From: JAWVFK01 sp033856175
GTDB lineage: Bacteria; Actinomycetota; Thermoleophilia; Solirubrobacterales; 70-9
Assembly (NCBI GenBank): GCA_033856175.1
Contig: JAWVFK010000041.1
Location: forward strand, 1 to 64,000
Length of the DNA: 64,000 nt
Reading direction: 5' to 3'
Below are positions 50,560 through 59,933 of the stretch, in pieces (the first letter of the stretch is position 1; each line of letters begins with the position of its first letter). The notes beneath the pieces were generated by a model. That model did not search any database. It saw nothing but the letters and a program-made list of their open reading frames with translations, and was not told the origin of the DNA. Made by a program: the position numbers and the translations under genes.

Positions 50560-50826
50560 TTGACCTACGTCATCACGGAGCCTTGCATCGGAACGAAGGA
50601 CAACTCGTGCGTCGAGGTCTGTCCCGTCGACTGCATCCACCCGACCCCCGACGAGCCCGACTACGAGTCGGTCGAGATGCTCTACATCGACCCCGACGAG
50701 TGCATCGACTGCGACGCCTGCGTCGAGGCCTGCCCCGTCGACGCCTGCTATGCCGAGGACCAGCTCCCCGACGAGTACCAGAAGTTCACGCTGATCAACG
50801 CCCAGTACTTCGCCGGCAAGTCGTAG
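50560..50826 (+). CDS. fdxA: 7Fe (3Fe-4S/4Fe-4S) ferredoxin
   Basis: 88 residues. The cysteine pattern is C9-x7-C17-x3-C21-Pro, then C25, C48-x2-C51-x2-C54-x3-C58-Pro, which is that of seven-iron ferredoxins (first cluster 3Fe-4S, second 4Fe-4S). The start MTYVITEPCIGTKDNSCVEVCPVDCIHP is canonical for actinobacterial FdxA, an electron carrier in the cytoplasm. TTG 50560 has a strong AGGAGG nine nt upstream. Confidence 0.95.
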   Translation: MTYVITEPCIGTKDNSCVEVCPVDCIHPTPDEPDYESVEMLYIDPDECIDCDACVEACPVDACYAEDQLPDEYQKFTLINAQYFAGKS

Positions 50827-50919
50827 CGGGGCCGCCCGCAACGATTTCGTGCGCCCCAGGCGCGTGGTTCGTTGGCCTTGCGCAGCACTTGTCAAGATTC
50901 ATCGGATCGACTTGCCAGC

Positions 50920-51318
50920 GTGCATGTCGAAGCCAGAGCAGCGCCACATGGGAAGTTGGTTGATTCTGTTCTGCGCGCCCTGGTGGTGTTGGCAACGTTC
51001 GCCGCAGCAGTCCTTCTCAGCACTCTCGGTGAGATTCCGCCAAGGCTTCCCGGCGTCGCGTTGGACTGGGATCTGCTTTTCCATGTAGAGCGAGCTGCTG
51101 CCCTGCTCGGGGGACTTGGTATGACGTTGCTCGTTGGGTGGCGCGCCAGCCACGGCAGCTTTCCATTCAAGTTCGGAAACGTCGAATATGAGGCCAAGGA
51201 TGCCGCAGCGGAAGCCGGGCGCGTGGCTTGGTCCCAAGAGCAGCGAATCCGATACCTGGAGGTGCTCGCCCGCTTGCGCCCAGAGTCAGAATTTGAAGAC
51301 ATCGACGATGAGGCCTAG
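50920..51318 (+). CDS. hypothetical membrane protein with two helices and a charged C-terminus
   Basis: About 132 residues from GTG 50920 (an upstream in-frame start at 50872 is also possible). Two hydrophobic segments (SVLRALVVLATFAAAVLL and ERAAALLGGLGMTLLVGW) are followed by a charged C-terminal half with a likely helix (AKDAAAEAGRVAWSQEQRIRYLEVLARL). No family is recognised. Third-position GC is clearly lower than in neighbouring genes. The stop is 15 bp before the next tiny ORF, so the two may form a unit. Confidence 0.55.
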   Translation: MHVEARAAPHGKLVDSVLRALVVLATFAAAVLLSTLGEIPPRLPGVALDWDLLFHVERAAALLGGLGMTLLVGWRASHGSFPFKFGNVEYEAKDAAAEAGRVAWSQEQRIRYLEVLARLRPESEFEDIDDEA

Positions 51319-51333
51319 ACTGGGGTTCCTGCC

Positions 51334-51498
51334 ATGACCGATCGCGCAACCAAGCCCACCACCCCATTGTCAGACGCAGTCCGGGAAGAGCTGATCGAGC
51401 GAGCCAAGCGCGAGCTGCCAGCCCTCACTGAGCAGGCGACGTTGGGGATCCGCAATCTCGAGCGAATCTCCAAGGGTCTTCGACCCCGGCGCGTCTAG
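51334..51498 (+). CDS. tiny hypothetical protein (54 aa)
   Basis: ATG 51334 to TAG 51496-51498 gives 54 residues, beginning MTDRATKPTTPLSDAVREEL and ending RISKGLRPRRV. It reads as one amphipathic, highly charged helix with no membrane segment or Cys. It lies 15 bp after the two-helix membrane protein and shares its less GC-biased codon use, so it may be its partner. No known family. Supported only by spacing, the ATG start and an open frame. Confidence 0.4.
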   Translation: MTDRATKPTTPLSDAVREELIERAKRELPALTEQATLGIRNLERISKGLRPRRV

Positions 51499-51566
51499 CC
51501 TGAAGCGTCGCAGGCTCTCGGTTGCGCTTCGCGAGCGGTCGTCGTAGGATCAGCGCGGGGTACGAG

Positions 51567-52298
51567 GTGAGCGCTAAGCCGACAGACGGGCAGCGTCCGG
51601 GCGAGATCGTCCTCTTCTGCGAGCGGATCACGCCGTCGGCCGAGCAGCTCGAGGATCTCGACACGGCCCGCCTGGTGACGCGGATCCAGGCCGGAGCCTC
51701 GGCCGAGTTCGCCACCCTCTACAGCCGCTACTTCGACCGCGTCTACGGCTACCTCCGCGTCCTCCTCAACGACCGCCACGAGGCCGAGGACGCTGCCCAG
51801 CAGGTCTTCATGCAGGTCCTCGAGGCGCTGCCGCGCTACGAGCGCCGCGGCCAGCCCTTCCGCGCCTGGCTCTTCGTCGCCGTCCGCAACCTGGCGCTCT
51901 ACCAGCTGCGAAAGCTGCGCCGAGCCGAAGCCCAGGACCCTGCCGAGATCGATCGCAGCCGCGAGAACGGGAGCGCCACCGAGGAGCTCGACCTCAGCGC
52001 GATCGGCTGGATCTCCGACAACGACCTGCTGCTCTTCGTCGAGCGCCTGCCGCTGCCCCAGCGCCAGGTCCTGCTGCTGCGCTTCATGCTCGACCTGCCC
52101 AGCAAGGAGATCGCCTCGATCCTCGAGCGCTCGCCGGAGGACGTGCGGATGCTGCAGGCCCGGGCCCTGCGCTTTCTCAACACTCGCCTAAGCGCCCTCG
52201 GCCGCGGTCCGCAAACGGGCCCCCGGATCCGCTCGCGCCAGTACCTGCGCCAGGCGCCGGTCTTGCGCGGACGGCGCTTCGCCCTGCTGCGCCGCTGA
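51567..52298 (+). CDS. ECF-type sigma-70 family RNA polymerase sigma factor
   Basis: About 243 residues from GTG 51567 (TTG 51522 also possible). Region 2 is seen in EFATLYSRYFDRVYGYLRVLLNDRHEAEDAAQQVFMQVLEALPRYERRGQPFRAWLFVAVRNLALYQLRK. Region 4 is LPLPQRQVLLLRFMLDLPSKEIASILERSPEDVRMLQARALRFL. The N-terminus is longer than usual, and a basic tail of about 35 residues follows region 4. No anti-sigma factor gene is adjacent. It is 76 bp upstream of the giant secreted protein in the same direction, so that gene is a plausible target. Confidence 0.9.
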   Translation: MSAKPTDGQRPGEIVLFCERITPSAEQLEDLDTARLVTRIQAGASAEFATLYSRYFDRVYGYLRVLLNDRHEAEDAAQQVFMQVLEALPRYERRGQPFRAWLFVAVRNLALYQLRKLRRAEAQDPAEIDRSRENGSATEELDLSAIGWISDNDLLLFVERLPLPQRQVLLLRFMLDLPSKEIASILERSPEDVRMLQARALRFLNTRLSALGRGPQTGPRIRSRQYLRQAPVLRGRRFALLRR

Positions 52299-52336
52299 GG
52301 CTCGACTTCCCCTGCTCGGGCTTCTGACGCGATCCG

Positions 52337-52355
52337 CCGTTGCGAAAAGCGACGG
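52337..52355 (+). promoter_or_regulatory. small hairpin before the giant secreted-protein gene
   Basis: CCGTTGC, loop GAAAA, GCGACGG: a 7-bp stem with one G-U pair, 20 bp before ATG 52375. It could be the end of the sigma factor transcript or a 5' leader structure; there is no T-tract. Confidence 0.3.
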
Positions 52356-52374
52356 TCGCGCTTTATGCCATTGA

Positions 52375-55300
52375 ATGGCCCGGACGGAGAATGCCCTCGG
52401 TGCAACCAGGAGGCGCGTAATTGCGGCGCTCGCCGTCACGCTAGCCTCGATGGTCGCCCTGGCCGCCGTCGCCCGCGCTGACGACCCGGTCCTGCCCGTC
52501 GATCCCGGCCCTGATCCAACCGGCCAGGGAGCCCTGATCGATCAGGCCCAAAGCGACCCCGGCGAGGCATGTCAGGGCCAGATCGACAAGAACGGCCTCG
52601 GCTCGACCACCCAGGGCGCCGGCTGCGACAACAAGTACACACCGGTTGCAAAGGACGGCAGCACCCTTGCCTGGTCGCAGATCGCCGGTGCGCTTCATCG
52701 CGATGCTCCGAAGCCGGCCAACTACGAGAACACGGTCCAGAACCAACTGGCGCCGATTCCTCCGACGGTCGACTTCTACACGGTCAGCTTCGCCAACCCG
52801 AGCAGAGGTCTAGCCGCTGGTGCTCAGTGTCGGCAGGACGCCCCCGCTCCTCAGCCGGGGGAGTCCAACAAGGACTACATGGACCGCATCACTCCGTTCG
52901 TCGACACCTGCGAGCGCGTCCCCGTCATCTATCGCTATACCGACTTTACGGACAAGGGCCCATTCTGGGAGCTGGCTTACAAGGGGGACACCCCCGGATA
53001 TGTCGGCGCGATCACCTGGCTTCACAACCTGGATACGCGGGAACACGGGCTACGGGCGCTGGCCGTTGGTGGCGATTCCACTCCGAGCGCCGATTGTCCA
53101 ATGAGCGAGACCAGCCCACCGTATCCGACCTCTGACCGCCCGCACTGCGGCGGCTATCCGCGACGCGAGCCGACAATCCCGGATGACCTCACCAAGGAGA
53201 CGGACTCGAACTGCACTGACTACGGCGCCGCAAATGCCAAGACGGTCGACGTGAATCCAGATGGCAAGCAGCCGAACGTGACGTTGATCCCTGGCACACA
53301 GGGTCCCATTCCATCTGCCCGTACCGACCCGTCCCAGAGCGTGGTGAATCTCCATGATCCCCCGGAAGCCTCCGCCAACTGCGAGGATCGCTGGCGCCAA
53401 GCCCACGACCCTGCAGGTCGGGGCCGTGCATGGCTCCTCTCCGACACAAGTTGGAGCGAGGTCGATGTCCCACCGGAAATGCGAGGGATGACCGCTCTGG
53501 ATGCCTCCTTTGACCCAGGGGCTTGCCTTGCCGCGTCTACCGAGTGCGCGTTTGCCGGCGGCTTGCAGCAGATCTGGATATGGAAGGACGGACAATTCGG
53601 TCCGATGCCATGGAAGCCGGACGGCACCCCGGCCTCACCCTCGAAGCCGGTCACGCTAGGGGGTGACCCGGGTCGCCCACAATGCAGCTCCGGGTGGGAT
53701 TGTGAGTGGAACTTCCGCGTTCGTGCGATCCGCTTCGACCCTGCCGAAGGAGGAGGCGCGACCGCGGTGACCGCCGGTTGCTGCTCGAACTCAGCCAATC
53801 CCGCCATGGGCGAGGGACGAATTCTGAGCTACAGCCGAACCGAGGGGCGTTGGAGCGTTAACAGGCAGTCGACCCTGAGTGGGTACTGTGATATCAGCTC
53901 CCCCAGCCACATCGTTCACGAGCCGTGCGGACGCCAGCACCTCGCGGACAGTATCTACGCAATGACTGGAAATCCCGGTTCCTACCTAGTGAGCCCGGGT
54001 GGTTCCAAGAACTCGACCGAGATGCCATCGCAGGTCGTGGGTCCGCGTGGAGGCAATCTGAATCAAACGGTCACCTCACCCTCCATAACGGTAGGTATCG
54101 AGGCTGCCAGGCATTGGGTGAGCTCGGCGCGGCTGGTGGCCGGGGATGGGGAGCTGCAAGGCCATCAGGTAGCGCTGCATGAGCGGGCAGGCGGGCTGGA
54201 GACCCTGCCGAGGAGCGACGGCTTCATGGATTGGGCGGTCGGCGGCATGAAAACGAATGCGAGAGCGGTGGCGTACACAACCACCACACAGACTTATGGG
54301 GTGGCCGGAGCGGATGGACCCTTCCCGCTCACCTGCCCGGCCGGGCTCTTGGATGGTTCAAGCCCGAACGCTGGCCGCGCGCCCACCGATGCGCCGGGTT
54401 GCAGGCCAAACGACAAGACCACCGATCAGACGAAGGCGGGTTACCTTTTCCGGCTTCCCTCTTACTTCCTGAACGGCTTTACGCTGGCCGGCAGCACCGG
54501 ATGGGGAGTAGGTGACAGAGGGGCGATCGACCGGCTGGCGGGAAGCGATGCTGCGGCCGGTGGTGCACTCCGCCCCGAGAACGCTCCAACGCTCGGCGCG
54601 AAGAGGCCCGGGGCCGCTCCGCCCCGCGGGCCATATGAGGCTCGCCAGTCGTCGCTCAGCAGCCGGCCAGGGGGCGTCCCCGCTCTCAGCTCGAGCAAGC
54701 TGGAGAAGCTCCCAGCCGCTGGACTCGCCCCATTTGGCACAGCCAATGCGCATCCGGACCAGTTCGGAAACGAACAAATCAAGGACATCGTCATGAGCCG
54801 AGATGGCTCGCAGGGCTGGGCAACCGGTCCCTCCGGAACGGTTAACACGACGACGACGCTCTATCGGTTTGACGGCGCACGCTGGCGCCGCTGCGGAACA
54901 GACTCGGTCGGCGCAGTCAAGGCCGATCCAGCCTGCGAGTCACTCTGGCCGCTACGCCATTTTCAGAATGGTGTGCGCATTACCGCACTTTCTCGGGTCC
55001 CCTTGGAGTACGGCTCCGATCCAACCAAGGACGACGATTTCGAGGTCATCGCCGCAACGACCCCGGATGCCACGAATAGGCGTCTGATCCTGCGCTACAG
55101 CGACGGCCACTGGCGGGTCGACCAGAAAGCGACCAGACAGCTGAACCCCCCGGATGTCAGCGGGAGGTGTTGCACGGATCCAGGAAAGATCACTGACTTT
55201 GCGTTTTCAAGCCCTGATGATGGATGGCTTGTAATCAATGATGGCGTGTACGGGCAGCTCTACCGCTTTGACGGGGAGAAGTGGGAGCGTTGCGGTTTCG

Positions 55301-58300
55301 ATTTGGGCAGACAGAGCTTCGCCACCGGGCCGGGGCACGTGGACAGGACCGCATGTCAGGACCGAAATCAGCTGATCCCAGCGATGGAGGAGTTCGACGC
55401 TTTTCACGCCCTCCACATCACGACTGCGGGTCAGCGCGTCTACCTCTACGGGAATAGGAAGTCGAGCTCCTCCGCAACGTACCCCTTCGTGCTATATCGG
55501 GAGGCGGGATCATGCCGACAGAGCGGCGATACGGGCTGTTGGACGCACAGCTACGACCCCGGTTGCGTCCATCAGGACGGCAGTCAAAGCGCGAACAACA
55601 CTGGCTGTGTGGCGGGCACTGGTCGGTCGACAGAAGGCAGCCTCAGCTCGCTTTCGGTAGCCCTTGGCTCCGACGGCTCCTACAACGGCTGGGGCGCCGG
55701 ATGGTTTGGCGCGGATTTCCCTTCAGTGCTCGGAGGAAATGCGGTACGTCCCCAAAGAGGCTCGAGGGAGACCCCGTTGATCCAGTCCGACGCCGAGGGC
55801 AAAGCCTGGAAACCCGCAGCCGTGGGCAGCGCAGCGCTCGACAATCTCCTGCCCCCAAAGACGACGCACGGAGGAACGGGTGGCGTGGATCGGCTTGTGG
55901 CCCTCCCTGGCCCGGAAGGTAAGGGCCAGGTATTCGTAAGCGGCGCGATGTCCAGCGTCTGGCTGGACCCAAGCCGTGACGCCTGGCAGGCGCTGCCAAC
56001 ACCGTTCGCCCAGGTCACCGGTGGTCAGGACTTGTGTCAACAAGCCAGCGTAACGAGCATGGCGCCGGACAATCTTGGAGGCATTTGGTTGACGGCTCGC
56101 GGTAAGTGCGGAGAGGGTGAGGAATGGTTCTACAAGTTCTCGGACCAAGGTTTGGCTGCGCTGTTTCGCGAGGTCCCCCACCCGGTTCGGGAATTCATCA
56201 CCGGCGCGGCAGGCGGTGGCGACGGCAGTTTCTGGGTGAGCACAAATACGAATGTGCTGTATCGCTACGACCGCCAGACGGGGTGGGATCGGATGACCAT
56301 CCCTGGTTGGGATCCGGGGCGGATCGTGACAAATCCCTCACCCGCAAACGCGATCGCCATCGGTGCCGACGGCAACGGCGTGGTCGCCGGCAAAAACGGA
56401 CGCATCGCGAATCTAAGCCCGACGGGAGCGGTCCTTGACGACGCTGCGGGCGTCCTGTGCGCAAAGCAGAAGCCAATGACCCCCCCCTGTGGCACTGGAC
56501 GGGACCTTCGTGCGGCTGCGGTCGCGCCAGGTGGATCAGCGATGGTGGGCGGCGATTCACGAGCGATCCTCTACCGCGAGGGCTCGAGCGGTCCGTTTCA
56601 CGCCATTACGCCCCCGCCGACCGCCGTCTATGCCACGCTGACGGGAATCTCGATGCCCAAGCCTGACCGGGCCTGGGCCGTGACGGATCTCGGCGAGATT
56701 TTCGTCGGCCAGCTGGAAGCCGGAGACTGGACCTGGAAGCGGGAAGACACCGATGAGTTCGGCGACTCGGTTGGCCGAAGCGAGCTTCGCCGGAACCGCG
56801 GCGAGCGTCTCCGTGCAATCGCGATCGATACATCGGAGCAGGGCTATGCCGTCGGCGACAACGGCACGATTCTGGAACGGACCGGCGATGGATCCTGGCG
56901 GCGGTTAGAGGCCGGCTACCTGGACACACTGACCGCTGTCACGCTCAGCCTCGATGGTCGCCAAGCGCTGATCGGCGGTGATGACGGGTTGATTCTCACC
57001 CTCGCCAATGGCCACTTCGCACCTGCCAGGCACGCCGATCGCTTTGACCCGGCGAACTGGGGTGTCTACACCTTGCCGTCGACGTTCGCCGGCCTCGCCC
57101 TTCTTCCCGGCGCTCGGGAGGGCCAAGTCGAGGCCTGGGCCGCTCAGCAGGTGCCCGCCCGGTCCGGCTACAACCGCAGCCCGGAGCCGGGAACGATTCT
57201 CCACTACTCAAGTGAGCCCGGCGAGCCACTTCTAGACGGAACTGCGTCTCGCGCCCGAGCACTCGCGGATGCGGCCACGCCCCCGCCCGGCGCGGTGAGT
57301 TTCGCTGCGTTCGGCAACTCCAACTGCCAGTACGGCGATCCGCTCGCATCTAACCCACAATGCCCGGAGCTTGCAGGGTCCAACGAAGCCCATGATCTGA
57401 CCGCGCTGACGATCCGCGATGAGATCATCGCTCGCGGGGCCAAGCCGGGCGGTCCCGACTTCTCGCTCTTCACCGGCGACGTCGGGGACGCGCCAGGGCG
57501 GCGGGCCACACCGAGCCGCGGCGGCGTAATCCTCGGCGGACCCCACGACGAAAGCCCGGTTCACGACCGCTGGCGCGAGCTGATCGCCGATCCACTGGTC
57601 CGTAGCGGCACGCCGCTCTTCGGGACCATCGGGGGACGAGACCTCTTCGGTGCGCAGCACTGCGACCCGATCAACGGAGGTATCTACTGTGCCAGCACGG
57701 CTCAAACTCGGACTGGAACAAACTTTCAGTGGCGCCAGTCGCTTGCCGCGGTGCCCGCGCCGTGGGGCGCGCGAGGCGCTTCGGAGGCGCGTTCGCGGAA
57801 GGGCCTCAGTTTCGAGCCGGTTGACACGGGTGGGACGAAGCGCGAGCTTGATGACGTACCTGTCGACGATCCGACCAAAGCCGCGGGTGGGACACAGGTC
57901 GACGACCCGACCAAGCTGGTCGGGGGCACCAAGGTTCCCAACCCCGCCAAGCCGACGGTCCAAGGCGAGAATCTCGTAGAAATCCCAAAGAATGGGTATG
58001 GCGGGGACCAGCGGATTCCCGACGAGGGGGTGGTTGGGCCGCAGAAGGTTCCCACCGGCGGTGCTCACACGCACTACGCCCTCGACGTCAAGCGCGACGG
58101 AAAGGCCGTCATGCGCCTCGTCGTCCTCGACACATCACTGAAGTCGCTGGCTGCCGCCGACGGTCAGCAGAATCCTGTCGAGGAGCAGATCGGCTGGCTG
58201 AAGGACGCGCTTCAGCGTCCCCAGGGGGAGCGCGCTGTTGTTCTGACCAACACCCCCACGTACTCCTACGGCCCTGGGGCCAACACGGAGACAGTCACCG

Positions 58301-59868
58301 AGGGCACCGTCCTGGAGGCGATCCTGATCCAAAACAAGGTCGACCTCGTCGTCGACGGGCGCCTGGGCTGGAACGCCCTCTACTACGCCCTCGCCCCAGG
58401 CGTTCACTGGCCCTGCCCCGGTAGCTCCTATCCCGCATCGAAGCCGCCACCGCTCGGCGCGAGCTGCAACGGCGTCGGCTCCTCTGGTGCCGATAAGGCG
58501 ATTTCAGGCGCCCAGACCGACGCCCAGAAGCAGGCAGCCGAGCTGACCGGCAACGACGTCAGCGCTCCGGGCACCCTTCCTTTCCTCGTCTCCCACAGCG
58601 CCGGCGGCAAGTTCGGCCCCGGCGGCCAGGGAGACGGATCTGCCAAGGACGGCTACTGGCGTGGCTACTCGGTCGTCCACCTCGACACCGAGACAGGCCA
58701 GATCCAGGTCGAGCAGCGACCCGTCTTCGACTGGATCGGCATCGCCCCGGCAAGCCCCCGCGATGCGACCCATGTCCTTCGCGCTCATCAGGCGATGACG
58801 CTCACGGGATATGGCCGCGAGGTTATGGGGATCGACGTCGGACCTCGCTATGACGAGATCACCAACCCCGCGATAACCCACTGCTACGACCTCGTCTGGG
58901 CCGATCAGGAAAAGCCCTGGCTGCCGCTGAAGGCCAAGGACGCATCGAAGGAGCAGTTGGCGGCGGCGGTCGGCGCGGGCTGTGGGGCCAGATCCACCGG
59001 CGCACGTGCACCGGCCTCGAGCGGATCTAATCCCTGCGATCCCTATGTCTGCCTCGACCCCGCCATCGGCCGCCTCACAGACGACCAGCAGGGAAAGATC
59101 GAAGCAGGGAACGGCAACGTCAAGCGCACCTTCGCGATCGCGATCCTCTCGGTCGGCCAGAAGGTCGCCACATATCCGATCTCCTTCGAGCCACGGCCGA
59201 GCTTCACGCCTGAAGCTCCACCGCCACCGCCGCCCCCTGGCAACCCGCCACCGCCTCCGCCGCCTCCACCACCGCCGAACGGTCAGCTGCCGCAGATCAA
59301 CCTGCCGACCCCGCCGGTGCCGCCGAGCGTGCCGCTCGATGCCGGCCTGGTGCCGCCGCCTCCTCCTGCTGTGCCGCCTCCCCCCGGTGCATCCTCGGCT
59401 AACCCGCTGAATCTCTTCCTCAACGGACCGGGTCTCAACATCGCACCCCAGTCGACGGTCGTGCCGCCGCCGGCACCGCCGATCCAGCCGGCGCCTCCGG
59501 GCGGCGCCCGCAAGGAGGCTCGTCAGAAGCAGGCGGCTACGCAGGACTCCGGAGCCGGGACGGACGAGACTTCGGCAGACGGCGCCGGCGACCTCGCCCA
59601 GGGACCCCAGTCACCGACCGGTAGCGAGATGACCCGGCGTGACCCGAATGCGGCGACCCGCCTTGATCGCGTCTCGCCCGGTCAATCCTTCACCCCGCTG
59701 GCCCACCACAACCAACCCTCGGCCTGGGCCCGCGATCTGCAATGGGGCGGAGGCCTAACCCTGATGGCCCTCGTCCTCGCCTTCGGCTGGATCACCGTTC
59801 GCCCGACGCCGCGCCGGCGGATGCCCGAAGTTCCTGCGCCCGTCGAAGCTCGCACCCGGCGCCACTGA
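52375..59868 (+). CDS. giant secreted protein: beta-propeller-like repeats, degenerate phosphoesterase domain, Pro-rich stalk, C-terminal membrane anchor
   Basis: 2497 residues. Signal peptide at 1-36 (ATRRRVIAALAVTLASMVALAAVARA). Residues about 100-1640 are a Cys- and Trp-containing region with several short propeller-type repeats of the YCF48 kind (GWATGPSG, DDGWLVINDG, EQGYAVGDNGTILERTGDGSWRRLE, QALIGGDDGLILTL). Residues about 1640-2000 resemble a calcineurin-like phosphoesterase (AFGNSN, FTGDVGDAP, IGGRDL, LTNTPTYSYG, DGRLGW), with most metal ligands lost. Residues about 2280-2400 are Pro-rich, then a membrane helix at about 2455-2473 and an Arg-rich tail. N-terminal two thirds have less GC-biased codons than the C-terminal third. 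It is a paralogue of the truncated gene at the left edge. Probably a surface protein; function unknown. Confidence 0.88.
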   Translation: MARTENALGATRRRVIAALAVTLASMVALAAVARADDPVLPVDPGPDPTGQGALIDQAQSDPGEACQGQIDKNGLGSTTQGAGCDNKYTPVAKDGSTLAWSQIAGALHRDAPKPANYENTVQNQLAPIPPTVDFYTVSFANPSRGLAAGAQCRQDAPAPQPGESNKDYMDRITPFVDTCERVPVIYRYTDFTDKGPFWELAYKGDTPGYVGAITWLHNLDTREHGLRALAVGGDSTPSADCPMSETSPPYPTSDRPHCGGYPRREPTIPDDLTKETDSNCTDYGAANAKTVDVNPDGKQPNVTLIPGTQGPIPSARTDPSQSVVNLHDPPEASANCEDRWRQAHDPAGRGRAWLLSDTSWSEVDVPPEMRGMTALDASFDPGACLAASTECAFAGGLQQIWIWKDGQFGPMPWKPDGTPASPSKPVTLGGDPGRPQCSSGWDCEWNFRVRAIRFDPAEGGGATAVTAGCCSNSANPAMGEGRILSYSRTEGRWSVNRQSTLSGYCDISSPSHIVHEPCGRQHLADSIYAMTGNPGSYLVSPGGSKNSTEMPSQVVGPRGGNLNQTVTSPSITVGIEAARHWVSSARLVAGDGELQGHQVALHERAGGLETLPRSDGFMDWAVGGMKTNARAVAYTTTTQTYGVAGADGPFPLTCPAGLLDGSSPNAGRAPTDAPGCRPNDKTTDQTKAGYLFRLPSYFLNGFTLAGSTGWGVGDRGAIDRLAGSDAAAGGALRPENAPTLGAKRPGAAPPRGPYEARQSSLSSRPGGVPALSSSKLEKLPAAGLAPFGTANAHPDQFGNEQIKDIVMSRDGSQGWATGPSGTVNTTTTLYRFDGARWRRCGTDSVGAVKADPACESLWPLRHFQNGVRITALSRVPLEYGSDPTKDDDFEVIAATTPDATNRRLILRYSDGHWRVDQKATRQLNPPDVSGRCCTDPGKITDFAFSSPDDGWLVINDGVYGQLYRFDGEKWERCGFDLGRQSFATGPGHVDRTACQDRNQLIPAMEEFDAFHALHITTAGQRVYLYGNRKSSSSATYPFVLYREAGSCRQSGDTGCWTHSYDPGCVHQDGSQSANNTGCVAGTGRSTEGSLSSLSVALGSDGSYNGWGAGWFGADFPSVLGGNAVRPQRGSRETPLIQSDAEGKAWKPAAVGSAALDNLLPPKTTHGGTGGVDRLVALPGPEGKGQVFVSGAMSSVWLDPSRDAWQALPTPFAQVTGGQDLCQQASVTSMAPDNLGGIWLTARGKCGEGEEWFYKFSDQGLAALFREVPHPVREFITGAAGGGDGSFWVSTNTNVLYRYDRQTGWDRMTIPGWDPGRIVTNPSPANAIAIGADGNGVVAGKNGRIANLSPTGAVLDDAAGVLCAKQKPMTPPCGTGRDLRAAAVAPGGSAMVGGDSRAILYREGSSGPFHAITPPPTAVYATLTGISMPKPDRAWAVTDLGEIFVGQLEAGDWTWKREDTDEFGDSVGRSELRRNRGERLRAIAIDTSEQGYAVGDNGTILERTGDGSWRRLEAGYLDTLTAVTLSLDGRQALIGGDDGLILTLANGHFAPARHADRFDPANWGVYTLPSTFAGLALLPGAREGQVEAWAAQQVPARSGYNRSPEPGTILHYSSEPGEPLLDGTASRARALADAATPPPGAVSFAAFGNSNCQYGDPLASNPQCPELAGSNEAHDLTALTIRDEIIARGAKPGGPDFSLFTGDVGDAPGRRATPSRGGVILGGPHDESPVHDRWRELIADPLVRSGTPLFGTIGGRDLFGAQHCDPINGGIYCASTAQTRTGTNFQWRQSLAAVPAPWGARGASEARSRKGLSFEPVDTGGTKRELDDVPVDDPTKAAGGTQVDDPTKLVGGTKVPNPAKPTVQGENLVEIPKNGYGGDQRIPDEGVVGPQKVPTGGAHTHYALDVKRDGKAVMRLVVLDTSLKSLAAADGQQNPVEEQIGWLKDALQRPQGERAVVLTNTPTYSYGPGANTETVTEGTVLEAILIQNKVDLVVDGRLGWNALYYALAPGVHWPCPGSSYPASKPPPLGASCNGVGSSGADKAISGAQTDAQKQAAELTGNDVSAPGTLPFLVSHSAGGKFGPGGQGDGSAKDGYWRGYSVVHLDTETGQIQVEQRPVFDWIGIAPASPRDATHVLRAHQAMTLTGYGREVMGIDVGPRYDEITNPAITHCYDLVWADQEKPWLPLKAKDASKEQLAAAVGAGCGARSTGARAPASSGSNPCDPYVCLDPAIGRLTDDQQGKIEAGNGNVKRTFAIAILSVGQKVATYPISFEPRPSFTPEAPPPPPPPGNPPPPPPPPPPPNGQLPQINLPTPPVPPSVPLDAGLVPPPPPAVPPPPGASSANPLNLFLNGPGLNIAPQSTVVPPPAPPIQPAPPGGARKEARQKQAATQDSGAGTDETSADGAGDLAQGPQSPTGSEMTRRDPNAATRLDRVSPGQSFTPLAHHNQPSAWARDLQWGGGLTLMALVLAFGWITVRPTPRRRMPEVPAPVEARTRRH
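57862..57960 (+). repeat. tandem 12-residue coding repeats in the giant protein
   Basis: 36-bp units at 57862-57897 and 57898-57933 encode VDDPTKxxGGTx, followed by a decayed third unit (VPNPAKP). They form a short linker inside the degenerate phosphoesterase region. Confidence 0.65.
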
Positions 59869-59870
59869 CC

Positions 59871-59915
59871 ACGAAGGCAAGCAGTCCCCGCCCCGTCGGC
59901 GGGTGTCGCCTTCGT
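59871..59915. terminator. hairpin between convergent gene ends
   Basis: Outer stem ACGAAGGC/GCCTTCGT (59871-59878 with 59908-59915) encloses CCCGCC/GGCGGG (59887-59892 with 59898-59903). It lies between the giant gene and mrp, which are convergent. There is no T-tract, so termination is only likely by position. Confidence 0.4.
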
Positions 59916-59933
59916 CGAGGTCTGACCTCGGCC

